From Rotaria sordida (lineage: Eukaryota > Rotifera > Eurotatoria > Philodinida > Philodinidae), in assembly GCA_905250125.1 (NCBI GenBank), contig CAJNOL010000219.1, positions 1-64,000 of the forward strand: a stretch of 64,000 nt of DNA, in the 5' to 3' direction. The translations under genes and the position numbers were made by a program. Below the pieces are notes generated by a model, which was not told where the DNA came from, searched no databases, and saw only the letters and a list, made by a program, of their open reading frames with translations. Positions within the stretch are counted from its first letter, which is position 1. Every line of letters starts with the position of its first letter. This document shows, one piece after another, positions 18,501 to 30,794 of this stretch.

Positions 18501-19585
18501 TGATCAATAACTGTTTCTGATGACATATCGATATATTTTCGTGCTTTTTCATCTGATAAATGATTTTTAATATCAACAATTTCACGTAAAAAACATAAAG
18601 TACGTTCATTAGCATCTTTTGCTGATAGAATACCATTGATGATTTCCTTTTCCGTAACTAAGAATCAACTTATATAAATAAATAACCTAACAAGAAAACT
18701 TGCCTGATATAAAAAATTCATCGTAATCACTTTCAGTAATTTGTCCTCGTTGAAGACATGTTTCTGCTGCTTGTCGAAGGCATAGTCTTAAACGATTATT
18801 TATAACTTTCCATTCTTTATCTGCCTGTTTTACTTCATCGGTATCCTATAAAAGAAAGAGACAACAATTCTTTTTAAATCAAACTCTTTCTTGTTACTTT
18901 TGATAAAAAATGTGGCATAATTGATGAAATATTTTGTAAGATGTATGCAGGTGGTATACAATTCGTATCAAGTTGGTACCATTGTGTCAATAATTCAGCA
19001 TCATGATATTCATTTTGTTCATTGAGAACAATTTCTTTTAATAATTCAAACAATGACGCACGAATCTGAGCTGGAATTGGTCGTGAACCATAACGATGAC
19101 TAAGTAAAACCTAATTTAAATAAATCAATAGATATTTGACTTTTTTTTTTACATAAAAACAAACCACAAAATTAGTAGCAACAGAATATTTTTTACATAA
19201 TTCAATTTCTTTTAAACATGTTGCAACTTCACCATGATTATTAGCTGATTCAGTTTGAATTCCCCATCGCATATCAGCATACTAAAACAAAGATTCTTTT
19301 CTATTGTTTTTAACTTCAATGATAATAACAAACTTGAAATTCTAATCCATATTTTTCACGACAATAATCTTTAAGTTTAGGAAATATATTTTCAATTAAA
19401 GAATCTCGTTCAGTTAATGTATCTAAAAAACAATGAGTTTTTTTTTCCTATGAAAGAAATTTGTTTTTAAAGAATTTTTAACCTGTAAATGTTGAACTAA
19501 CAAAAACTCGTACAATCTTTGATCGAACATCAGGCAATTGTTGAGCTCGTCCTCGTAAAATATCTAAATAATATGATGATTTCAT
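9597..19585 (-). CDS. DUF4062-NACHT-WD40 repeat STAND protein (NWD1/NWD2-like)
   Basis: A STAND-class NTPase, a signalling-platform architecture. Fourteen minus-strand exons join to 1884 residues: 19585-19483, 19422-19334, 19281-19165, 19110-18898, 18845-18704, 18657-18197, 18128-18027, 17972-17920, 17867-17034, 14781-14417, 14359-12875, 12808-12643, 11180-10203, 10143-9597. The N-terminus has the DUF4062 hallmark VFVSSTFTDTLTERDSL (about residues 28-44) and YADMRWGIQTE. The NACHT P-loop is GESGCGKTS (393-401) and the Walker B-like strand LLILLDSID lies near 481-489. WD40-type beta-repeats fill much of the region after about residue 900. The tail is acidic (poly-Asp) with an eight-Gln run. 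Intron 5 is GC-AG. Human NWD1/2 are 1.56-1.74 kb-codon proteins, so this is slightly long. A 59-nt intron (14416-14360) is itself open and in frame. The start was chosen because an upstream 67-codon frame does not splice in frame. Confidence 0.9.
11300..12480. repeat. Large nested foldback in intron 12 of the NACHT-WD gene
   Basis: The 1462-nt intron is mostly an imperfect palindrome centred near 12040. Pairs include TTTTGAGTCGAGACTA at 11330 and inverted at 12405-12430; TGACCCCTAAAA at 11850 and inverted at 12214; and TTGCAAGATAT at 11886 and inverted at 12172. Inner arms (11887-12010 and 12050-12185) repeat GTGCTGAGCAG..GACGTA. A second inverted pair is nested in the left half: 11450-11545 against 11655-11750, sharing CACAATCTCATTA and CAAGTCGAAATT. 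No coding capacity. Confidence 0.75.
15397..16173. mobile_element. hAT-like palindromic non-autonomous element with 8-bp TSD
   Basis: A 777-bp, locally GC-rich palindrome in the 2.25-kb intron 9 of the NACHT-WD gene. It starts TAGGGGTGT and ends ACACCCCTA, and is flanked by a perfect 8-bp duplication ATCAGGTG (15389-15396 and 16174-16181). Eight-base duplications and this terminus style are typical of hAT elements. Each arm holds two units of about 148 bp, each with ATTCATTTCTGTGCATTTTTGAAC, a CTTTCGTTTTGAGAC-like block and a GGGTTCCCGTTCCTAGGAAC motif. The right arm holds the same units inverted. No transposase is encoded; the open frames crossing it are translations of the repeat. The intact duplication suggests a fairly recent insertion. 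Confidence 0.85.
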
Positions 19586-22217
19586 ACTCTAAAATAGAAA
19601 TCTAGATTATGTATTAAGATAAAAATGTACATGATTGTAAAAAAATGACGTTCAATATTAACATAGGATTCTTACCGTTCCACTCCTGTGACTTCGAAAA
19701 ATGTATGATAATCAGCTGCTCGATCATCACAACTATTCGATCCTTTTCTATTTGCAATAGGTGATGGAAAATCAATCTTTCTTCTACTACTATTCAAACA
19801 TTTACGTGATTCTTCATAGCAAAGCAATCTACTCGTCATTGACGATATGTTGTAACTGGCAACACAGAATATCATTGAAGAGCATTTACAGATTCTGCAT
19901 TTTTAACAAAAACTCGTTAACTTCTCTTCAACAAACGATGCATCGAAACTCACCGATTGTACACACTAAAATAAAATGTGTCGACACATTAAAGTGCGAC
20001 GCATTTTGAAGACGTGGTTCAAAACCTGTCTTCAGTGTGTTTATCATTTTTTTTCTGCATAAGCGAATAATTACTATTTCTTAGTTTAATTTGATTTAGT
20101 GATACATATTCCAAAAGCTCAAGACGATTGAGTCTAGAGATCTAGCCGTCTTAAGTTTATTTAATGTCTATCAGATCCTTTCTCGATCGTCGATCGGCAT
20201 GTTCGCGACCAATAAATAAACGAGAACTAGTCTAGAAAACAAAAGACATACGAAAATGTATGAGCTCATTGTGCTTAATGGAGTTGGTTATATGCAGTTG
20301 CATGCGTAAAACAAAATAGTGCAAGGATAGTTTGGAGATAAGACCACGACACATTCTGACTGAAGCACATTTTATCTGTGTGTATATGACTCTATTTAAA
20401 ATAAATTCAACAGCTGATTTCATGCTCGATCATTCAGACTTTTTTCAGTCACTATAAACAATCCAATAAAAGTCTTGTTAGAAGAATTTAAGCAAGAATT
20501 CGAATATTCTATTCTCAATTTGTATCTTTTGTTAAATCCTTAGGAGTCATTGCACGAGAGCAACAAACAAGCTTGTTCAATTGATATTATACATTTTAAT
20601 GAAACTATTCTTGTATATAACCTCAAGTAAGATGTGAAAAATCTCGATAATTTCACTTTCGAAAACCATTCTTTTGTTGAGACATTCAAATAATAACAAA
20701 GACTGTCAAGATGAAAGAACGAGAGTCATTACATCGCCGTTCAAACATAGTATATTGCAGTAAACAATGCATGAGTGGCAACATGATGACTCTCATTGTA
20801 AGCCTTGAAGATTTTTATATGTTATAAGAATATCTCAAGAAGAGAACAATTTTAGAAAGTGGAATTATCCGAACTTTTTCACATCTCATTTGAGGTTACA
20901 TACAGTTACAGTTTTATTGAAATTTGTAATATCAATTGAACAGAATTGGTCATCTCTTGTGTAGTAATCCTTAGGATGTAATCATACTATTGTTCTCAAA
21001 GCATTTAGATTTAAAATAACATCAGCTATGATAATGTCAAATGCATCAAGTTCTTCAAAAATTAATAAGTCTAAAAATTCCAAAACAGAATCAGTTGTAG
21101 TTCTTAGAGAAAGCTTCGTCTAAATGAAATTTAAAAAAAACTTCAAGTCATTTTTTTTCTTACGTTCAAATTTGCCTACTACTACTATCCTGATGACGAT
21201 CAATTTGACTTAATTATTATTCTTCAGACACATATAAATCATACATGGATAGAACGATCTCAAATCGGAAACATTTTCACTGAAGACGATATATTTTGAT
21301 TCTTTACTTTTCAAAAAACAAGAAATTGAGTCATTCAAAAATTTATATAAATAATGATTTGATAAATAACAAAAAACAGACGGTACTAGCATCAGATACA
21401 CTCGAGTCAATGAATAAACATATACTTGTAAATCCTACAATGGATGCCTCCATATCGGAATCATTGACACTTATTCCGATTGCAAAAGCATTGACGTTGT
21501 CCTCCGTCTCACTAATTCCCACAGTAATCGACTATTCTTACCTTTTTACATGCACACAAACTGCCACGTACCGTAACAATTACTGACTGAATCAAGCGAA
21601 CAATGATGTAGGGCAGGAATCAATACAAGTATCGAACTCATTTTTGTCGATCAATAGTGATTGCAAAACCATTATGCAAGAATTTTTATACGCTCATACT
21701 TTAAGAAATATGCAACGATCGAATTGAACCTCGCTTAAGTAGCTTTATTACCAGAAAACTAAAATATAATTTGTTATAGTCTCAATCGCATTCATGTTGA
21801 AATTACTAGGGATGAAACGGTGCTGTCGATAGACACATAAAGGACCTACAATGATGACCGATGTATTAATATTGCTAACTCCTTTGAACATAAAGGGATC
21901 TAAATAATTGAAAAAAATGGTCATCACAATAAATTCCTAATACGCCCGCTGGTCATAACGATGATGCTGCACAATGAATCACTAGAAAATACTATGTTTA
22001 CATTTTATGTTACCTGGCGGAATTAAATAAAAAGAAAAAAAACATCTTATTTTAATATAAAAGAAAAAACATTTTCTTGATATAATGTTACTATAGTAAC
22101 TCCACCTTTTAGCTGAATGAATCGATTTGTTGAAATGGCTAACCAATCAAATTTGAACAGAACAGATGTTGGACGTCCGTATATTTTTCTTTTTATTTTT
22201 GAATTCACTTTAATTCA
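19586..22217. other. Divergent intergenic region (NACHT-WD gene / glucosidase II beta)
   Basis: Shared upstream region of two divergently transcribed genes. A likely 5' UTR splice acceptor lies just before the NACHT-WD start (acceptor AG about three bases upstream of the ATG on the minus strand). Only short, unconserved open frames occur. A foldback element lies inside at 20572-20943. No clear TATA box could be assigned to either gene. Confidence 0.55.
20572..20943. repeat. Foldback element
   Basis: The outer left 20572-20760 matches the reverse complement of 20780-20943. Shared blocks include TTCAATTGATATTA, AACCTCAA-T-AGATGTGAAAAA, AATT-CACTTTC and GAGAGTCAT. The arms are roughly 80% alike by eye with a loop of about 20-30 bp. 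It is non-coding and MITE-like; the exact target-site duplication was not resolved. Confidence 0.7.
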
Positions 22218-25200
22218 ATGATGCTCTCGTCCTATGTGACTTTCCTTCTTATCTCAAGTCTTTTTACCATAATTTTCTGTGGAAATATCGAACATACAGT
22301 GTTACGTGGTGTACCAACTTCATGTAAATATTATTTTTGAAATCCAGGTTGTTTTTTATATTAAATTTCTTTGAAACTTTAGTACATTCGAAGTATGTTC
22401 CATCAAAAAACTTTTCTTGTCTTGATGGTTCATCAACAATTCCATTTGAATTTGTGAATGATGATTATTGTGATTGTCGAGGTAATTAAATCAATGAAAT
22501 TTGTTTTATTTATTTATTTAAAGTTTTTTATTTTATTTTAGATGGAAGTGATGAACCGGGAACATCAGCTTGTCCAAATGGACAATTTTTCTGCGAAAAT
22601 AAAGGTTATATTGGTACATTAATACCATCACATTTAGTTGGCGATGGTGTATGTGGTATGTTTTCCATAAGATTAGAAGGGATTGGTGAACCATAAGTAC
22701 AAGAAAAGTTAAGGACACCCTAAGAAATCCATCTTGGATCTGGTGCATTCAAATAGCATGAAATATGTTGGGACTGTAGTGAGGAGGCCATGTTAAAATT
22801 TTCAGCTCAACATCATAATGTTTTCGGGAGATATTTAATAAAATTCAAAATTTTGCGGGAATCTTCATTCTATAGATTTAATTTTTTTTTTCATTTAAAA
22901 GAGCATTTCGGACTCCAATGCTTTTTTTTAAAATTCTTACTTTTTATGTGGAGAAAAAGGATAAGAAGTTCGATACCTCGAAAAATGGTCATCTTTTTAT
23001 AGAATTGCTTTTCTTATATAATAATAAAAAAGCTTAATTCAAAAAACGGACACTGTGGCTTCACATATTCTTGCAAACAAAACAAAAGCAATTGGTTCCA
23101 ATGGACCTTCTTCAAGAATTCTAGGATGTACAACCAGAAAAGCATATTTTTCAAGCAGTAGATGACAGAAATCATGAAAAAATTTGATTAAAAACGAGGT
23201 ATCAAATTAAAAAAAGTTATGTCGCTTATGAAAGATCAGACGACGAACTATTATCTCAATTTTTCTGACGAAAATTGACTTTTTTCAGTAGGATCTTTAT
23301 GCATGTAAAAGGTGTGGATGTGGATAGGAATGAAGAGAAGACTAATACTCTATTTATCTTCACTTTTTTATATGCTGAACGTTCCCGTGCTCATCATTTT
23401 GGTTCCCGATTAGAGAAATTTGATTGAGATCGATGATTGTTTTCGTTTTTTTTTCTATTCATATAGATTGCTGTGATGGTTCTGATGAATATGAAACAAC
23501 AATTGTTTGTAATAATACATGTTTGTAAGTAATTTAAGACATAAGAATAAAATAATATTTATTTATTGATTTATTTAAAGTGAATTAGCTCAAAAAACTA
23601 AAGCTGAACGTGAAGCAAAACAAGCATTACATGAAGCAGGTGTAATTAAAAAGAAAGAAATTATTGCTACATCAGTAGTTACTAAAGCTACTCGACAAGT
23701 AAATTTAAATTTCGAAAATAAAATTTTATTGAAACGGTTTCTTATTTTAGACACGTCTTATTGAACTTGAACAAGATTTACGAAAACTTGAATATGAATT
23801 AAAAGGAAAAGAAGGTAAAATTAAAATAAGAAGAATATTGAATACAAAAAAAAACAAAGATTTAATTATTCTTTTCAATAGAATTAAAACAACAAGCTGA
23901 AATTCCAGAAAATGAAGCCAAAGGAAAACATCAAAAACTATGGGAAGGTATTTTTATTTTATATATAAATAAATTTCTTAATTTTTTAAATTAGAACAAC
24001 GTGCTGTACGTGAAGCTATTGCACGTGATAATCAAATGCGTGAAATGTTTGCCGATTTAGATACTAATAACGATTCATTGTAAATATTTTGATCTTTACA
24101 ATACACACTAATCTAATTCTTATCTTTTTATTTTTATCTAATAGAGTATCAATTGAAGAATTACAAAAACATACAGAACTTGATACTGACCATGAAAATG
24201 AATTTACAGCTGAAGAAGTTCGAGTATGTTAATGATTTCTGTTTTATGAAATACGATCTAAAAGTAGTGTCGAAGTGTAGGGGTAAAAATTTTGAGTCGA
24301 CCGGGTCTGAGTCCAGAAATTTTTGGATCCGATGGGCTCTTCCCACAAAAGATTAATCAATCAGATTCGAATCTAAAATTTTGATTGACCAGATCCAAAA
24401 ATTCTTGGACTGAATGGGATCTACGCGCTCATTGGAAGTGCTTTTGAAAGTTGTTGATATTGCATGTTCGCAACATTACTACAATAATGTTTTTGCATCT
24501 ATTTCTATGAGATACATTTATGTTTGGTTTTGTAGAGAATATACTAAGAAAATACAAAGATTTTCATTCTTTATGGACCATCTGTTACTTCCTTACTGCA
24601 TTTCTGAAGGATTGAAAACAGCTACATTGTGTTTCACATTTTAATTCTGCAGGAATTGGACTAATATTTTATTTTGTTTTTATTTATTAGTCAATTCTTG
24701 GTGCTGATTCTGTAAATTTTGATGAATTTAATGTGACTGTATTTGAACAAATATCAAATTCTTATCAAAAATTACCACAAATATCAATTGAAACTTCTGT
24801 TAATCAAGATGATTTAGCTGCAACAACAGAAGCACATTTAAAACAAGAAGAAGAAGAAGAAGAAGAATCAGCAGCAGCTACAGAAGGTGATTATGAAGAA
24901 GATCTTAGTCATCATGAAGCATCAACACATGTTGCTACAGTAAGAAAATTCAATAAGAAATATTTATTCAAAATTTGTTCTTTTTTTATTCTTAGTCACT
25001 TGATCATGGAAAACATATTCATGATGATACAGTACCAGAATATGATGATGAAACAAAGAGATTAATTGAAACAGCTGATCATGCTCGAAATGAATACAAT
25101 GAAGTTGAAAGAAAAGTTCATGATATTAAGCGACAAATTGAGTTTGTATTTTAATAATTATTTTATTTTATTTTTTGTAAATTATTTTATTTTTTCGTTT

Positions 25201-25614
25201 AGCGATTTAAAAAGACAATCTGATGTTGATGTTGGAATTCATGGTGAATATTCAGCATTTATTGATCAATGTTATGATTATGAAGAACGTGAATATACCT
25301 ATCGAATATGTATGTTTAAAGATGCTAAACAAATTCCAAAAGGTGGTGGTAGTGAAGTAACAATTGGATATTGGGATTCATGGTGTGGACCAACAGATAA
25401 TAAATATTTAAGAATGAAATATGCAAATGGTGCAACATGTTGGAATGGCCCAGCTCGATCATTAACAGTTACGTTTCGATGTGGAATTGAACATAAACCA
25501 GTTGATGTAAGAGAACCAACACGATGTGAATATGCTATGTTATTTGAAACACCATCAGCATGTGATGAAACTATTGCGATAGCATCAGTACATCCTGATC
25601 ATGAAGAATTTTAA
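22218..25614 (+). CDS. PRKCSH: Glucosidase 2 subunit beta (protein kinase C substrate 80K-H)
   Basis: Regulatory subunit of ER glucosidase II, which trims glucose from N-glycans during the calnexin cycle. Twelve exons: 22218-22323, 22383-22481, 22542-22655, 23467-23524, 23581-23698, 23751-23814, 23882-23947, 23995-24079, 24145-24223, 24691-24939, 24996-25141, 25203-25614. They join to 531 residues (human about 528). In order: an N-terminal signal peptide (about 1-22); two LDLa-like Ca-binding modules with DDYCDCRDGSDEPG and [13 protein letters not shown]; a Lys/Glu-rich coiled coil; an EF-hand-like [14 protein letters not shown]; a poly-Glu stretch; and a C-terminal MRH lectin domain with YGYW-type cysteines ([14 protein letters not shown]). 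It ends HPDHEEF rather than a classical HDEL; whether HEEF retains it in the ER is unknown. The ATG is doubled (22218, 22221). Confidence 0.96.
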
Positions 25615-28444
25615 TAGACTCTTCTAATTTATCGAACTGTTGACATTCTTTTTTTTTTCGTAGCTAGTATCTGCTTTGTGCTGTTGTTGTTATTATTGTC
25701 GGTGACATATATTTTATTGGCTTACGGTTGTTATAAGACTCATCTCATTTTTTATATGTAATGCCACATTCGTTTTTTAAATAAAAAGTAAAAAAATATA
25801 ACATAATTAATTATATGTTAGAAACGTATGAACTTATGATATGAAAGTTTTGATGCAAAATATTTACTCATATTTGCGGTCAACAAAGGACAATTGGTTA
25901 GAACCAGAAGCAATTAATAGAATATTTTTGAATATATGTTTAGATTTTCCTTCTGGTATAAGAGATAGAATAACCATCAGTAAATTTTGTCGAAAAGTCT
26001 AAAGTTATGTTCCTACAATGCACAATAGCCGTTTTGGCACAGTCCTTAGTTTATGTCATGGAATAGCTTCAACCCAACATTATTGTAGGACATTAAGTTC
26101 TATACAAAGTGAGATATTACAATAGATGAAATCTCATACTACACCAAATCTTCGCGTTTCCATTAAAGAGCTAATTTCTATGGAAATTGTTGTTTCAAAA
26201 ATACAAAAGTTTTGAAATCTGTCATGTAAGATAAAATAGAAAAGTAAATAGTATGCATTGTAAACCAAAGTTTACTCTAGAAAACGGAGCCATTAAAAAC
26301 TGTTTCACATTTTGAATTTGGTAGATTTCAATCGGAATACAAAATTCATCATAATACTATTATGTACAATCACAATTATGAAATAATCAGATGTTAGTTA
26401 TCTAATTATACCCTAGAAGGAAATTCTGAACATCTGAGATCAAAATGACTTCTGGGTTATTAAAATTCTAAAAATCTCTTCGTAAATCCTCGAAATCGTT
26501 TTGATTTTTTGCAAACTCTTTCAATTAAAAATAACATACAAAAAAAAGGGTTGTTAGCGCATTCTTTGTGGAATCAAAATGTGAGACATGATGTAGTTGT
26601 TCTTGCTAATTGCAGAGAGATTGTTTTATTATATCTATTTTGGAACACATTTCTTCAGCATCCTTTTACTTAACCTTCTATCTCTCATAGCGATTTCAGA
26701 AGAGCCATTGATTAAACAACTGTTGGAATAGAATATTGATTTTTCCAACATATCGATAGTATGGACAGATCGATTATGCACATTCTTGTTTGGTCGCTCT
26801 AGTGACCATTGGGATAGAACGATGTGCCGAAAATTCTATATCAAACCTTCCGTAAGTCTGATGTAGTTTGACGAAAAAATGTCACAGAGAGCTTGGGAAT
26901 ACCTTATTTTGTAGAGAATACTTCACTCTACCAATTCGTCGGGTATGAGTGAATTTTTTGCCCGAATGGTAGATACTAAGAAACTAAAGATTTGGTTTTC
27001 TAGAAAAATTCCTAGTGACCATTCTGTGTGGTTTGCTATCTTTTTTTTACATAGCTTTTGTGGAACTTTCGAATGGTATTGATACCATTCGTAGATATTG
27101 TCATCGTTACATATTTGACACAATACATTTTTATCATATATCTTATTTGTTGGCAGAAAAGCATTTTATTTCAAAAAACTCCAACTTTTATGATTTTTTT
27201 AAACTTATCGATTTTGTAACTCATTTTTTTGAAGATGGACTAGCACAAAACAAAATATTTTCTTATTAATTCCTAGTTTACAGAGTTCACTGCAAGATAT
27301 CTTTCAGAAGTATTTTTAAATTCATAGTTCCTTTATTTTCTGCAATTGTCCTACAGATGGTCACTCGAATGACCAAGAAGGGATAAAGAGTTAATCTTCT
27401 AAAAATACAATAAGGAGTCCATATATTATAACGAGACGTTATTGATATATGGTCTATGGTCATATGTCAACAATATTTATCACGGTCTATGATGTATTCA
27501 TGGTAATGCCTGCTGTGGGTCCAAATTTTAACACTCCTTTTAGTTCTTATCTAACAAAATTACAAAACACTTCCTTATTATATTATCTGCATCTAATTAT
27601 CCTCGTAAATACTATAAGAGATCCATGTGATAATTATCGAGAAGCTACTATCAGTTTCCTTGAAAAGTGTTGTATCATGCTGCATTGTATGAAAGCGCAT
27701 GAATATTTTTTCATTCGTTAAAACTGACGAAATTGAATCTTTTAGGATTCAATCGGATAATGTCGATGCGTATGAGTCATCTATACTAGCCACAGAGCCT
27801 AAATTGACCGCAACTATGAGATAAATTTTTTTATTAGTAAAACATATTCTGAAACTCTTTTCTTCTCAATTAATATATAAGTAATTCAAATTTTGGTAGA
27901 AAACACTCTTTGCAATCATTTATAACTGGAACCAAAAGTCATAAGCACTACCAATGATAGTGCGAACAAACGTGCCGCATGGGAAGTTCATCAGATTCAT
28001 TCTAGATTCAAAATCAGTACGTTCTATTGGAGATGTGAGTCTAAGTTTAGGTCTCGAAATTTCCAATCTGGCAAGCAGTGTTATCTCTCATAATTAGTTT
28101 ATTTTAAAATTGAATGATATCATGAAAGGAATGATTAAAAAAAGAATTTCAATAAATATCTTGAAATAAGATGATTATTTGTAATTACATTTCTTATACA
28201 GTTTCTAACATGAACTATACTCTGGAGTGTTATTGTTTTGTATATGCAAAGTTTCACTTTATTTTCGAAACGAATATTTCAATACTTTTATCCAAAATTC
28301 AAAAAAAAACAGTTCAATGTAAATAATTTTTATTGAAGATTATCAGTATCATCATCACATATAGTTCGATATGAAATATTAAATACCATAAAATTAATAA
28401 TTTCTTTTATTGATAAAAATTTAATTTTTTTTTCGATAAATTAA
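25615..28444. other. Convergent intergenic region (PRKCSH / orphan gene)
   Basis: AT-rich, 2.8 kb. Open frames of 66-90 codons occur but share no recognisable domain. A short inverted pair is visible: TTGGTCGCTCTAGTGACCAT near 26793 and its approximate inverse near 27358-27385 (ATGGTCACTCGAATGACCAA), each itself palindromic. These could be the ends of a degraded DNA transposon of about 0.6 kb, but no transposase motif was found. Nothing else could be supported. Confidence 0.45.
25780..25785 (+). terminator. Polyadenylation signal of PRKCSH
   Basis: AATAAA about 165 nt after the stop codon, in a T-rich 3' region. Inferred from position. Confidence 0.5.
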
Positions 28445-30182
28445 TCATTTATAAAATAATTTTTCACTTCTTAATATACTTTGGCTAGGTTTTGTTGTTG
28501 TTGGTACGACATCGAATGGTACTGTTGATCGATAATTTTCCAAATCAGGTTTTTCTAAAAGATCAACGTTTTCCTTTTTTTTTATATTTATACAATATGA
28601 ATTATTTTTGATTTAAGTACTTACGATACCCTTGAAGTATTTGATTATATTTTACTGTAGAATAAGGATTATAAATCATTTGAGATGATGAGTCTTTTAA
28701 TACGGATGTTAATGGTTGACGATTATTTTGTACTGATGTATTTCCCATCAAGAAATCATTTGATTGATCAATAATAACTGATGTAGTAAATTGAAAAGAA
28801 TTGTTGCTATTTGAGTTTAAATCAGAGAATGATGAAGAATGAAGAATCTATCAATAGAAAAATGTTAATCAATATTAAATAATTAGATAATAATGAATAT
28901 TTAAACTTTTCGTTGTTGTTGTTTTTCATCTGAATGAATTTTTGTTGGGGATTGATTGATACGTTCTATTTCAAAATCATTCTGTAGACCAAGTGATTGA
29001 AATGTTGGTTTAATTGTTGAATCAGTATCTATTTCAGGTGTACCATCATTGAAATTTTTAGTAAAAAATGATAAAGATGGACTTGGAAAAGGTGTTTGTT
29101 TAAGACGAGTATCCATTTTGAACATTGTTGCTTTTGTATGATTACCAATCTATGATTTTAGATTATATTAAATAATAAATAAAGTTTTCTTTTTTTTCTT
29201 ACTGATGGTTTTGTTTCTTTTTGATCTAGATAGAATTTAAATATTGATATATTCGAATGTGTTGATTGTATTCGTTCTGATAAAATGCGATCATCCTGTG
29301 AAGGTTTACATACAGCTGTTGTACGTAATGCAAAGCTTGGTAAAGCTACAATATGTGGAAGAGCAGAAGCTATTGTTTGATCATTATTAGAATCTGTCCA
29401 TGTTGATGTGAATAGATCTGTATGTTGAGGTACATGAAATAATTGTTTCTGTTTTCCTTGTTCAAGTTTATTCCATTTATTTGATCGATCACCAGAAGAT
29501 AAATTAATTGATTTTGGTTGTTCAAGAGTCGATGTTGAAGATGATATTGAAATTCTAGATGCTGGCCGTTTGGGAACAACTAAAAATAAATTAATTTTTT
29601 CTGATTTCAATATGATTGCTAATTTATTATTTCATACAGACCTTTATTAGGAAAATGATTTGTATATATAACAGGAGTAGTAGATGCAACAGGAATATTA
29701 GGGTTAGCAGAAGCATCATTTGCAATAAGAGCATCAGAACGAATTTCAGTAGGAGAAATGGTAAAATTAACAGGAGTAATAATAACAGGACGAGTAAGAG
29801 ATCTTATAGGAGTATTACTCGTAGGAGGAATAGGAGATGTATCAGGACTAATCACAAGATTAAGATTGGAAGATTTATCAGGAATATCATTAATCGATGG
29901 ACTAGAAGAAACAAGTGGAATCTCTAGTGTCGGAGAAGTGACTGAAATCTCAGAACTCGGAGACGTTATAGAAATCCTATCAGCAGCAGAAATACGAGCA
30001 GTTGGAGAAGCTACAGGAACTACGTCATTGGACGAATTCAATGGAATAGGAGGGGTAGGTGACTTTTCAGGAGTGGGAGAATTATTAGGATTAATCACAG
30101 AGGCAGATGTGCGAGGCACAGGGAAAGTAGTAGTATTAATACGAGTGAGAGAAGTTGCAGGAGTCGCAGTTGAGTTGCCCAT
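28445..30182 (-). CDS. Hypothetical intrinsically disordered Ser/Thr/Pro-rich protein
   Basis: Not recognised. Five minus-strand exons (30182-29642, 29579-29203, 29149-28907, 28847-28625, 28554-28445) join in frame to 497 residues with small introns (52-70 nt) and GT-AG ends. The first exon (about 180 residues) is low complexity, rich in Ser, Thr, Pro, Ile and Asn, with repeated S-P-T/S-P-S patterns suggesting proline-directed phosphorylation sites. The middle has basic patches (VVPKRPASR, ATMFKMDTRLKQTPF). The most ordered-looking part is ALPSFALRTTAVCKPSQDDR near residues 250-280. No signal peptide or membrane helix is evident. The start is the ATG at 30182; the codon before it in the open frame is TTG. 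The exon chain supports a real gene; the function is unknown. Confidence 0.75.
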
Positions 30183-30794
30183 CAAGTTTTTTCTTTCAAG
30201 TAATTCTTGCTTATTTGAATTGTTATGAATTCATTATTCTCTTTCAATGGTTTCATTCTATAATACAATTTTCAAGTATAAAGCTAATCAACACTAACAA
30301 GACAAGGATTCCTATATATTGGAAAGTCTAAGTTTAGACAAAAAAAAAAAGGTTTCATAAAATTTTAAAAAAAATAGATTTATTCGAAGTTATTGCATTA
30401 TTTGTTTTTTTTTCATGCGAAATAGTGATATCTATCATTTAAATGCCATCATCATTATATATTGGTTATAAATCAATCCAACCAGATGCCAAAGCGACCT
30501 TTATATTGTTATTTATTTGCTGGGCGAGAGAAAAGCAACTATCAACGATTACGTGTTTGCTAGTTCTCCGTCACTGAGTCAGTTTCTTTCTTGTGTTTTT
30601 TTTTCTTTCTTTTTTTCAAATACATTTTATTGATTTTATTTTCTTTAACAGATCGGGTGCTTAGATACATTCTTAAAACTCATCGCTTGGTTAAAGCCAA
30701 TTTATTTTTATTGTTTTTTGTTCTTTTTCTTGGCTTATAATATTATTATCTAATATATTATGCTTTTATTTATTTACATCATTTAATTGTTCAC
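30183..30794. promoter_or_regulatory. Divergent promoter region (orphan gene / DNAJB gene)
   Basis: A 612-bp gap between two genes transcribed away from each other, so both promoters probably lie here. It is very T-rich toward the DNAJB side, with long pyrimidine runs (30590-30625 and 30700-30740). TTATAAATC at 30467 is the best TATA-like match, but its strand and use are unproven. Confidence 0.45.

Noticed and set aside
19672..19875. 67-codon minus-strand frame just upstream of the NACHT-WD gene as its first coding exon
   Set aside because: Its donor joins the next acceptor out of frame, giving an immediate stop, so it can only be 5' UTR or chance.
24153..24356. Overlapping frames on both strands within the PRKCSH gene
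   Set aside because: They run across exon 9 into intron 9, whose GGGTC/GATCC-rich DNA is itself an inverted repeat.
24290..24420. TTCGAATC box suggesting a tRNA
   Set aside because: No acceptor stem, A box or anticodon arm could be placed; the motif is part of the intronic inverted repeat.
27449..27721. 90-codon frame resembling a membrane protein
   Set aside because: No family motif, no splice context, and the hydrophobicity is what AT-rich sequence gives by chance.
29758..30228. 156-codon plus-strand frame
   Set aside because: Antisense shadow of the low-complexity first exon of the orphan gene; no splice partners or conserved motif.
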